Origin: Ornithinimicrobium humiphilum
Lineage (GTDB): Bacteria > Actinomycetota > Actinomycetes > Actinomycetales > Dermatophilaceae
Assembly (NCBI RefSeq): GCF_006716885.1
Contig: NZ_VFPU01000003.1
Location: forward strand, 1-64,000
DNA length: 64,000 nt
Direction: 5' to 3'
The notes beneath the pieces were generated by a model. The model was not told the DNA's origin and searched no databases. It saw only the letters and a program-made list of their open reading frames with translations. Both the position numbers and the translations under genes were made by a program. Each line of letters begins with the position of its first letter. Position 1 is the first letter of the stretch. Shown here piece after piece: positions 57,256 to 64,000 of this stretch.

Positions 57256-57270
57256 ACTACGTTGTGTAGT
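57256..57270. promoter_or_regulatory. ACTAC-N5-GTAGT operator-like repeat before EF-G2
   Basis: Perfect arms ACTAC and GTAGT with spacer GTTGT lie 19-33 bp before the EF-G2 start, overlapping the likely promoter. The form resembles BlaI/MecI-family operators as I remember them. No BlaI gene is in the window. Confidence 0.4.
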
Positions 57271-57288
57271 AGGCGTATGTTGTGGCGC

Positions 57289-59373
57289 ATGAACCGCACC
57301 GGCGCGTCGTCGTTCCGCGCACCCTCGAGCCCCTCGGAGATCCGCAACGTGGTCCTCGTCGGACCGCAGGGCACGGGGAAGAGCGCGTTGCTCGCCCAGC
57401 TCACCAGCGGCCAGCTGGGGCACGTCAAGGACGCCGAGGAGGCCTCGACCGCGCTCGGCGTCGCCAGCACGGTGCACGAGGGCACCGGCACGGTCGTCAC
57501 GGTGGTGGACACCCCGGGGCGACCTGATTTTGTGGGCGACGTGCGGGCGGGTCTGCGCGCCGCCGACGCCGTGGTCTTCGTGGTCGCCGCGGGCAGCGGC
57601 ATCGACGAGGCCACCCGGATGCTGTGGCGCGAGTGCGAGGGCGTCGGCGTCCCGCGACTGATCGCCGTCACCCAGCTCGAGCTGGCCCGGGCCGACTTCG
57701 ACAGCGTCGTGGCGCAGTGCCGCCGGGTCTTCGGTGCCGCGGTGCCGCTGGCGGTCCCGGTCGTCGAGGGCCAGGAGCTCACCGGCATCGTCGAGCTGCT
57801 CGACGAGGTCCGGCACGAGGCCGACGGCACGACCCGGTCGCTGACCGACGACGAGCGCGCGGAGATCGAGACCCAACGCGGCGAGCTGGTCGAGGCCATC
57901 ATCGAGACGTCCGAGGACGAGACGCTGCTCGACCGCTACCTCTCCGGCGAGGAACTCGACCGCGAGGCCCTGCGCACCGACCTGCGCGCGGCCATCAGCA
58001 CGGCCCGCTTCTTCCCGATCGTCGTGGTCAACCCGCCGACGGGCATGGGCGTGACGCGGCTGCTCGACATCGTCGTCAACGCCTTCCCCTCGCCCGACCA
58101 GGCCTGGCTCCCGACGGTCACCGACCCCGCCGGCGAGGAGCTGCTGGAGATCTCGGCCGACCCGGCCGGGCCGCTCGTGTCGCAGGTGGTGCGCACGACC
58201 ACCGACCCCTACGTGGGCCGCCTGTCCCTCGTGCGGATCTTCTCCGGCACCCTCAGCTCGGGCGACCACCTGCACGTCAGCGGCCACCTCGAGCGCGTCC
58301 TCGGCCGTGAGCTCCCGGGCCACCCCGGCCACGACGAGGACGACGAGCGCGTCGGCCAGATCATGACGCCGGTGCCCGGAGCGACGAGCACCGTGCCGCG
58401 CGACTCGGCGATCGCCGGCGAGCTGGTGCTCGTCACCAAGCTGGCCTCGGCCGAGACGGCCGACACGCTCTCCGACACCGACCGGCCCGCGCTCGCGGAG
58501 CCCTGGCTGCTGCCCGAGCCGCTGCTGCCGGTCGCGATCCGCGCCACCGCCAGCAAGGACGAGGACAAGCTCGCGGGCGCCCTGCAACGCCTGCTCAGCG
58601 AGGACGTCACGCTGCGGCTGGAGCACAACGCCGAGACCCACCAGGTCGTGCTGTGGACCCTCGGCCCCGCCCAGGTCGACGACGTGCTGGAGCAGCTGCG
58701 CAGCCGCTACAACGTCGCGGTCGAGACCGAGCCGGTGAAGACCTCGCTGCGCGAGACCTTCGTGCGCAAGGTCCAGGTCCAGGGCCGCCTGGTCAAGCAG
58801 TCCGGCGGGCACGGGCAGTACGCCGTCGTCCAGCTCGAGATCGAGCCGCTGGAGCGCGGCGCCGGCTTCGAGTTCGTCGACAAGGTCGTCGGCGGTGCGG
58901 TGCCGCGCCAGTTCATCCCCTCCGTCGAGAAGGGCGTGCGCAACCAGCTCGCCGAGGGCGTCCTCGCCGGCTACCCGTGCGTGGACGTGCGCGTGACCCT
59001 GCGCGACGGCAAGGCGCACTCGGTCGACTCCTCCGACATGGCCTTCCAGACCGCCGCCGGTATGGCGTTGCGCGAGGCCGCGAACGAGTCCACCGTCTCC
59101 CTGCTCGAGCCGGTCGACGCCGTCGAGATCACGGTCGCGGACGAGTACGTCGGCGCCGTCATGGCCGACCTGCGCGGGCGCCGGGCCCAGGTCTACGGCA
59201 CCGAGCCGGTCGGCGACGGCCACACGGTGGTGCGGGCCGAGGTGCCGGAGCACGAGCTGGCGCGCTACCCGATCGACCTGCGCTCGATCTCGCACGGCTC
59301 CGGGACCTTCACCCGGTCGTTCGCGCGCTACGACTACCTGCCGGCCGCCCTGGCACGGGAGCTCACCGGCTGA
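57289..59373 (+). CDS. Elongation factor G-like protein EF-G2
   Basis: A 694-residue translational-GTPase-like protein in the FusA2/EF-G2 group. The G domain is atypical: the P-loop GPQGTGKS (25-32) replaces GHVDHGKT, G3 reads DTPGRPDF (74-81), and the guanine-specifying G4 NKxD reads TQLE (128-131). Later domains are intact: GGHGQYAVVQLEIEPL (domain IV) and SIEK-like SVEKGVRNQLAEGVLAGYP. The loss of the catalytic His and of the G4 Asp suggests weak or altered nucleotide use. ATG 57289 is used; the operator-like repeat lies just upstream. Confidence 0.85.
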   Translation: MNRTGASSFRAPSSPSEIRNVVLVGPQGTGKSALLAQLTSGQLGHVKDAEEASTALGVASTVHEGTGTVVTVVDTPGRPDFVGDVRAGLRAADAVVFVVAAGSGIDEATRMLWRECEGVGVPRLIAVTQLELARADFDSVVAQCRRVFGAAVPLAVPVVEGQELTGIVELLDEVRHEADGTTRSLTDDERAEIETQRGELVEAIIETSEDETLLDRYLSGEELDREALRTDLRAAISTARFFPIVVVNPPTGMGVTRLLDIVVNAFPSPDQAWLPTVTDPAGEELLEISADPAGPLVSQVVRTTTDPYVGRLSLVRIFSGTLSSGDHLHVSGHLERVLGRELPGHPGHDEDDERVGQIMTPVPGATSTVPRDSAIAGELVLVTKLASAETADTLSDTDRPALAEPWLLPEPLLPVAIRATASKDEDKLAGALQRLLSEDVTLRLEHNAETHQVVLWTLGPAQVDDVLEQLRSRYNVAVETEPVKTSLRETFVRKVQVQGRLVKQSGGHGQYAVVQLEIEPLERGAGFEFVDKVVGGAVPRQFIPSVEKGVRNQLAEGVLAGYPCVDVRVTLRDGKAHSVDSSDMAFQTAAGMALREAANESTVSLLEPVDAVEITVADEYVGAVMADLRGRRAQVYGTEPVGDGHTVVRAEVPEHELARYPIDLRSISHGSGTFTRSFARYDYLPAALARELTG

Positions 59374-59430
59374 CGAGGAATCGCCGACGACGGGTCGGCG
59401 GCGACGGATCGTCGGCGGCGGCGCGGGCGG

Positions 59431-59901
59431 TCAGCCGGCGTCGCCGCCGATCCGTCTGGCCACCTCGAGCATCCGGCCCACCAGGCGGCCGAGGTCCTCC
59501 AGCTCGTCGAGCTCCAGGCCGTCGAGCAGGCGGGCGCGCGCCCGGCGGGGCGGGTCCTCCAGCGCGGCCAGCACGTCCTCGCCCTCCTGCGTCACGCGCA
59601 GCAGCTGGCGGCGGCGGTCGTCCGGGTCGGGACGACGCTCCAGCCAGCCGCGGGAGACGATCCGCTCGAGGATGCCGCTCACCGTCGGCGTGGTGACGTC
59701 GAGGACCCCGGCGAGGTCCTGGGCGGTGAGGTCGGGCGTGGCGCGCACGAGGGCGAGCACCTGCACCTGGCGCAGCGTGAGGTCGGCGGGCATGGGCACG
59801 GGATCGAGCCAGTGGACGACCAGCCGGTGGAGCTCCTCCTCCGCGCCGACGACGCACGCCGTCAGCTCCGCCCGTCGGCCGGCCTCGCCGGTGCCGCTCA
59901 T
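59431..59901 (-). CDS. MarR-family regulator
   Basis: A 156-residue winged-helix regulator: LTLRQVQVLALVRATPDLTAQDLAGVLDVTTPTVSGILERIVSRGWLERRPDPDDRRRQLLRVT (residues 40-104) includes the recognition helix and the beta-wing Arg/Asp motif DPDDRR. GAGGAG lies before the ATG. It is divergent from the RND pump gene, so it probably represses both. Ligand unknown. Confidence 0.9.
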   Translation of the reverse strand: MSGTGEAGRRAELTACVVGAEEELHRLVVHWLDPVPMPADLTLRQVQVLALVRATPDLTAQDLAGVLDVTTPTVSGILERIVSRGWLERRPDPDDRRRQLLRVTQEGEDVLAALEDPPRRARARLLDGLELDELEDLGRLVGRMLEVARRIGGDAG

Positions 59902-59968
59902 CGGTGTCTCCTCTGGCTGTCAGGTCAGTTCGCCCGGGGCTAACTGTTGGTTCTAGGCTAGGCATCCT
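59902..59968. promoter_or_regulatory. Divergent promoter region of MarR and RND genes
   Basis: The 67 bp hold a TAGGCT hexamer at 59954-59959, 9 nt before the RND start, embedded in CTAGGCTAG (59953-59961), a 4-1-4 palindrome that could be the MarR site. The MarR ribosome site lies at the other end. Confidence 0.5.
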
Positions 59969-62900
59969 ATGTCGCGCCTCACGCTGTTCAGCGTCCGCAA
60001 CCGTGCCCTCATCGCCCTGGCGACCCTCTTCGCCGTGCTGGCAGGCCTCTGGTCCACCTCCGCGCTCCCTCGCGAGCTCTTCCCGTCGCTGCAGTTCCCG
60101 GTGCTCGCGGTGACCACGCCCGTGCCCGGCTCGAGCAGCTCGGTCGTCGAGGAGCAGGTGACCGAGCCCATCGAGATCGTGGCGCGGGGCCTGAACAACG
60201 TCGTCAAGGTGACCTCGACGAGCACCGACGGCTTCTCCTCGGTCATCGTCGAGCTCGACTACGGCAGCAACATCGGCGCGGTGCAGACCGACCTGCAGCG
60301 TGCGGTGCTCGCGCAGGCCGCCAACCTGCCCGACGGGGCCGAGCCGCAGATCTTCGCGGGCAACCTCGACGACTTCCCGATCGTCCAGCTGGCCGCGACC
60401 GGCGGCTCCGACGTCGACGCGACCGACCTGGTGGACCGGCTCGAGCGCCTCGTCATCCCCGAGATCGAGGACCTCGACGGCGTGCGCGCCGCCACGCTCT
60501 CCGGCGTGGCCGACCGCGTCGTGACGATCGACCTGGACGAGGAGGAGGCCGCCGACGCTGGGGCGTCCGCCGCGACCGTGGCCCAGCTGCTGCAGGCCAA
60601 CGGCGTCGTGGTCCCGGGTGGCACGGTCCTCGACGAGAGCACCGAGCTGCCCGTCCTCGTCGGCTCCCGCCTCACCTCGGTCGAGCAGATCGAGGCGCTG
60701 CCGCTGCTCACCCCGCAGGTCCTGGGCGCGCAGCAGGCGGCCGGCCAGCAGCGTGCTGCCGCTGCCGAGGCGCAGACGGCCGCCGACGACGCGGCCACCG
60801 CCGCCGCGGAGAACCCCACCGACCCCGCCCTGGCGGCCGGCGCCGCCGCCGCCGCGGCCGCCGCCGAGCAGGCCCAGGGGGCGCTCGACGCAGCCGGCGA
60901 GGTCGAGGTCCCGACCCTCGGCGACGTCGCGACGGTGACGCTGGAGACCAGGGAGGCCACGGCATACACGCGCACCAACGGGGAGCCGAGCGTCGGCCTG
61001 GCGATCACCAAGACGCCGGACGGCAACGCCGTCGAGATCTCCCACGCGCTGGAGGACCTGCAGGACGAGATCGGCGTCGCGCTCGGCGGCGGCGAGCTGG
61101 TCACCATCTACGACCAGGCGCCCTTCATCGAGAAGTCGATCGAGGACCTGGCGACCGAGGGCCTGCTGGGACTGGGCTTCGCGATCCTCGTCGTGCTCGT
61201 CTTCCTGCTCTCGGTGCGCCTGACGCTGGTCACCGCGATGTCGATCCCGCTGTCGCTGCTCATCGCCCTGATCGGGCTGCAGGCGCTGGGCTACAGCCTC
61301 AACATCCTGACGCTCGGTGCGCTGACGATCGCCGTCGGCCGCGTCGTCGACGACTCGATCGTCGTCATCGAGAACATCAAGCGCCACATCGCCCGCGGCG
61401 ACGAGCGCCGCACGGCCGTCGTCGAGGCGACCCGCGAGGTCGCCGGCGCGATCACCTCGGCGACCGTCGCGACGGTGGCGGTCTTCCTGCCGCTCGGCTT
61501 CGTCGGTGGTCAGGTGGGCGAGCTCTTCCGGCCGTTCGCGGTGACCGTGGCGCTGGCGATGCTCGCCTCGTTGCTCGTCGCGCTGACGATCATCCCGGTG
61601 CTGGGCTACTGGTTCCTCGGCAGCGGTGGCGGTGGCAGGCACGAGGAGAGCGGCCCCGAGGCCGACGACGCGCCCGACCGGCTGCAGCGCGCCTACCTGC
61701 CGGTGCTGCGCACCGCGGTCGGCCACCCGTGGGTCACCGTGCTGCTCGCCGCGCTCGTGCTGGGCGGCACCGGCTACGCCGCCACCCTGCTCAAGACCGA
61801 CTTCATCGGCTCCTCGGGCGAGAACACCCTCCAGGCCACGCTCACCATGCCCACCGGCACCCGGCTCGCCGAGACCGACGAGCAGGCCCAGGAGATCGAG
61901 GAGTGGCTGGCCGGTCGCGAGGAGGTCGCGGCCTACCAGGTCGTCGCCGGCAGCCCCGGCGGCATCGAGGCGGTCTTCTTCGGCTCCGGCTCCAACACCG
62001 CGACCTTCGCGATGACCCTCGAGGAGGGTGTCGACGGCGAGGCCTTCGGCGAGGAGCTGACCTCGCACGTCGAGGAGGAGCTCGTCGAGGGCGCGACCAT
62101 CACCGCCAGCGCCGGGCAGCAGATGGGCACCAGCGAGCTCGAGGTCGTCGTGCAGGCCCAGGACGAGGACGACCTGCGCACCGCCGCCGAGGCCGTGACC
62201 GGGCTGCTGCAGGAGGTCGGCGCCGCCGACGTCACCAACAACCTCACCGACACCGTCCCCTCGCTGCGCGTCTCGGTCGACCGCGCCGCCGCGGCCGAGG
62301 TCGGCCTGACCGAGGCCCAGATCGGCCAGCTGGTGCAGGCCGCGACCGACGGCGCCCAGGTCGGCCGGGTCGAGTTCGACGCCCAGCAGGTCGACGTGGT
62401 CGTCCGCCAGGGGAGCGCCGAGGACCTCGACGCGCTCTCCGCCCTGGAGGTCGCGGCCACCGCCGACGGCGAGCCGGTCACCCTCGGCGAGCTGGCCGAG
62501 CTGGAGACGGTCGAGGAGGCCGTGACGATCACCCGCGTCGACGGCCTGCGCGCCGCCTCGGTGACCGGTCGCCCGACCGGTGACGACCTCGGTGCGCTGA
62601 GCGGCGAGATCGGCGACCGGCTGGAGACGCTCGACGTCCCGGCCGGCGTGCAGGTCGAGCTGGGCGGCATCTCCGCCGATCAGGAGGCGGCCTTCAGCGC
62701 GCTGGGGCTGGCGCTGCTCGCGGCGATCGCGATCGTCTACCTGGTCATGGTGGCGACCTTCAACTCGCTGGTGCAGCCGCTCATCCTGCTCGTCTCGGTG
62801 CCCTTCGCGGCGACCGGCTCGATCGGTCTGCTGCTCATCACCGACAAGCCGCTCGACGTCGCCTCGATGGTCGGCATGCTCATGCTCGTCGGCATCGTCG

Positions 62901-63379
62901 TGACCAACGCGATCGTGCTCATCGACCTCGTCAACCAGTACCGCGTCCGCGGCCTGCAGCGGACCGAGGCGCTCTTCGAGGGCGCCCGTCACCGTCTGCG
63001 GCCGATCATCATGACGGCGCTGGCGACCATCCTGGCGCTGACCCCGATGGCGCTGGCGATCACCGGCGGCGGTGCGTTCATCTCCCAGCCGCTGGCGATC
63101 GTCGTCATCGGCGGCCTGATCAGCTCGACCCTGCTGACGCTGATCCTCGTGCCGGTCCTCTACGAGCTCGTCGAGCGCGGCGCGTCCTGGGCCTCCGGCC
63201 TGCGCGGCCGTCGCGCGGAGAAGAAGGCGCAGCGCGCGTCCGACCGCGGCGACGGCCGCCGGTCGCGACGCGGCTCGCCGCGCGCTTCGTCGCGGGCGCA
63301 GCCGGTCGGCGGCCCGCACCAGGGTGGTGGCGCTGGCGGCGCCGGCGACGCCGGAGGTGCCGCGCCCGCCGGCGCCTGA
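59969..63379 (+). CDS. RND-family efflux transporter, HAE1/AcrB-like
   Basis: A 1136-residue proton-driven pump with the two six-TM repeats and two large extracytoplasmic domains of the AcrB type, as in SwrC of Gram-positive bacteria. The proton-relay Asp pair is D461-D462 in GRVVDDSIVVIENIKRH. The first extracytoplasmic domain carries an Ala/Gln-rich insert of about 58 residues (residues 254-311, nt 60728-60900) with coiled-coil character. The C-terminal tail is basic and Gly/Ala-rich. It faces the MarR regulator gene. No adaptor or outer-membrane partner is nearby, as expected in Actinomycetota. Confidence 0.9.
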   Translation: MSRLTLFSVRNRALIALATLFAVLAGLWSTSALPRELFPSLQFPVLAVTTPVPGSSSSVVEEQVTEPIEIVARGLNNVVKVTSTSTDGFSSVIVELDYGSNIGAVQTDLQRAVLAQAANLPDGAEPQIFAGNLDDFPIVQLAATGGSDVDATDLVDRLERLVIPEIEDLDGVRAATLSGVADRVVTIDLDEEEAADAGASAATVAQLLQANGVVVPGGTVLDESTELPVLVGSRLTSVEQIEALPLLTPQVLGAQQAAGQQRAAAAEAQTAADDAATAAAENPTDPALAAGAAAAAAAAEQAQGALDAAGEVEVPTLGDVATVTLETREATAYTRTNGEPSVGLAITKTPDGNAVEISHALEDLQDEIGVALGGGELVTIYDQAPFIEKSIEDLATEGLLGLGFAILVVLVFLLSVRLTLVTAMSIPLSLLIALIGLQALGYSLNILTLGALTIAVGRVVDDSIVVIENIKRHIARGDERRTAVVEATREVAGAITSATVATVAVFLPLGFVGGQVGELFRPFAVTVALAMLASLLVALTIIPVLGYWFLGSGGGGRHEESGPEADDAPDRLQRAYLPVLRTAVGHPWVTVLLAALVLGGTGYAATLLKTDFIGSSGENTLQATLTMPTGTRLAETDEQAQEIEEWLAGREEVAAYQVVAGSPGGIEAVFFGSGSNTATFAMTLEEGVDGEAFGEELTSHVEEELVEGATITASAGQQMGTSELEVVVQAQDEDDLRTAAEAVTGLLQEVGAADVTNNLTDTVPSLRVSVDRAAAAEVGLTEAQIGQLVQAATDGAQVGRVEFDAQQVDVVVRQGSAEDLDALSALEVAATADGEPVTLGELAELETVEEAVTITRVDGLRAASVTGRPTGDDLGALSGEIGDRLETLDVPAGVQVELGGISADQEAAFSALGLALLAAIAIVYLVMVATFNSLVQPLILLVSVPFAATGSIGLLLITDKPLDVASMVGMLMLVGIVVTNAIVLIDLVNQYRVRGLQRTEALFEGARHRLRPIIMTALATILALTPMALAITGGGAFISQPLAIVVIGGLISSTLLTLILVPVLYELVERGASWASGLRGRRAEKKAQRASDRGDGRRSRRGSPRASSRAQPVGGPHQGGGAGGAGDAGGAAPAGA

Positions 63380-63421
63380 GCACGGCATACCCCGGTGGCG
63401 CGGAGCGCGACCCACTCCCCA

Positions 63422-63473
63422 CACGTCGTTGTCGTGATGGACCGATGCATCAGGCCATCAGGACAACGACGTG
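63422..63473. terminator. 19-bp hairpin between convergent RND and BCCT genes
   Basis: Arms at 63422-63440 and 63455-63473 match at 18 of 19 positions (CACGTCGTTGTC against GACAACGACGTG outermost), with a 14-nt loop containing GATGCATC. Beyond them, CACGGCATAC at 63382 and GTATGCCGTG at 63507 form a second, outer inverted repeat. It probably terminates both genes. No gene is seen in 63380-63543. Confidence 0.75.
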
Positions 63474-63543
63474 AGGTGAGTGCGCGGGAGTGGGCCGGAC
63501 CAGGGCGTATGCCGTGCCGCCAGGCGGACGCGCGCGTCAGCGG

Positions 63544-64000
63544 TTAGCGGTCGGAGGCGGCCTGCCGCTCGGCCTCCGCGACCTGAGCCTCGGCACGCTC
63601 ACCCTCGACCTCGCCCACCGGCTCGTCGACCGGAGCCAGTGCCGCCTCGCCCGCGGGCACGACGCCGCGCTGCACGACGAACTTCTCCTGCCGCAGCGCC
63701 AGGAAGAGCGTGACGAGCATCGCGAAGACGAGCACGAAGATCGGCAGGCCCATCACGGTGATGACCTGCTGCAGGGTCTCCAGCGCCTCGTCGCCGCCGA
63801 GCACGATCAGGCTCGCCGCGATCGCACCGAGGGAGATGCCCCAGAAGGCCCGCTGGCGCACCGGGCCGGCCTCGCCGTCGCCCGAGCAGAGCATGTCGAC
63901 GACCAGCGAGGCGGAGTCGGCGGAGGTCGCGAAGAAGAGGGCGACGACCACGATCGCGACGCCGGACACCAGCGTCGCCGCCGGGAAGTTGTCGAAGAAG
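63544..64000 (-). CDS. BCCT-family transporter, C-terminal part (partial)
   Basis: The frame is open to the end of the window, so the N-terminal part is missing; about 151 residues remain. The block VSGVAIVVVALFFATSADSASLVVDMLCSG, with the next TM helices, is the C-terminal signature of the betaine/choline/carnitine transporter family. The last 60 residues form an acidic cytoplasmic tail that ends at the TAA at 63544, a rare stop codon in this window. Such tails sense osmolarity in BetP-like carriers. The substrate (betaine, choline, ectoine) cannot be judged from this part. Confidence 0.88.
   Translation of the reverse strand, partial: FFDNFPAATLVSGVAIVVVALFFATSADSASLVVDMLCSGDGEAGPVRQRAFWGISLGAIAASLIVLGGDEALETLQQVITVMGLPIFVLVFAMLVTLFLALRQEKFVVQRGVVPAGEAALAPVDEPVGEVEGERAEAQVAEAERQAASDR

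Noticed and set aside
53893..59295. Open frame of 1800 codons on the minus strand
   Set aside because: It spans the antisense of three well-supported genes (LMF, M3 peptidase, EF-G2) and has no domain signature.
59363..63424. Open frame of 1353 codons on the minus strand
   Set aside because: It is antisense to the RND pump and MarR region; the composition is that of a shadow frame.

Overview
The window is about 64 kb of very GC-rich, gene-dense chromosome from an actinomycete. An order-level guess of Micrococcales, near the Intrasporangiaceae/Ornithinimicrobium group, rests only on general protein style and is weak. The evidence for Actinomycetota is the base composition, frequent GTG starts, ATGA/GTGA stop-start overlaps, many -10-like hexamers placed 6-7 nt before a start codon with no ribosome site (leaderless genes), and a guanidine-III type riboswitch. 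No rRNA, tRNA, CRISPR array or transposase was seen.

Region by region. 1-1477: end of a 2-oxoacid dehydrogenase E2 gene, a YjbR-type protein and a YbaK-type deacylase, closed by a hairpin. 1697-10418: a complete recC-recB-recD operon. 10426-12339: a P1B-type metal ATPase with atypical motifs. 12628-18811 (all minus): a MacB-like ABC transporter, a pair of SMR guanidinium-type exporters behind a guanidine-III riboswitch, and a NarL-type two-component system. 18914-23214: operon of an M20 amidohydrolase, a small P-loop kinase, hutF and hutI. 23293-27236: DUF4395 protein, a second YbaK, a half MFS gene, a full MFS gene and a DMT exporter. 27256-33450: hutU coupled to a YjiH-type membrane protein, a frameshifted AbiEi/DUF559 gene bracketed by two copies of a 42-44 bp palindrome, and hutH. 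33666-48000: DUF937, ASCH, an IclR regulator, TSUP, a CNT nucleoside transporter, quinone oxidoreductase, NUDIX, a flavin dehydrogenase, a membrane phosphoesterase, a DsbA-like protein, an RNA 2',3'-cyclic phosphodiesterase, a SOD-like secreted protein, carbamate kinase and a cold-shock gene. 47913-64000: a trans-sulfuration enzyme and PutP, a CGNR regulator divergent from a DMT exporter, S10 and M3 peptidases, a lipase maturation factor that looks internally shortened, an EF-G2, a MarR regulator divergent from an RND pump, and the end of a BCCT transporter.

The most coherent system is histidine utilisation. Histidine goes to urocanate (HutH), imidazolonepropionate (HutU), formiminoglutamate (HutI) and N-formylglutamate (HutF). 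The three hut transcription units are scattered over 15 kb, but each carries the same 18-bp near-palindrome upstream (54, 88 and 54 bp before the first start codon). As I remember it, this resembles the site of an IclR-type HutR, and an IclR gene lies 1.5 kb from hutH. The regulon also contains three proteins outside the classical pathway: an M20 amidohydrolase that could replace the missing N-formylglutamate deformylase, a P-loop kinase, and a YjiH-type membrane protein that could carry histidine or urocanate.
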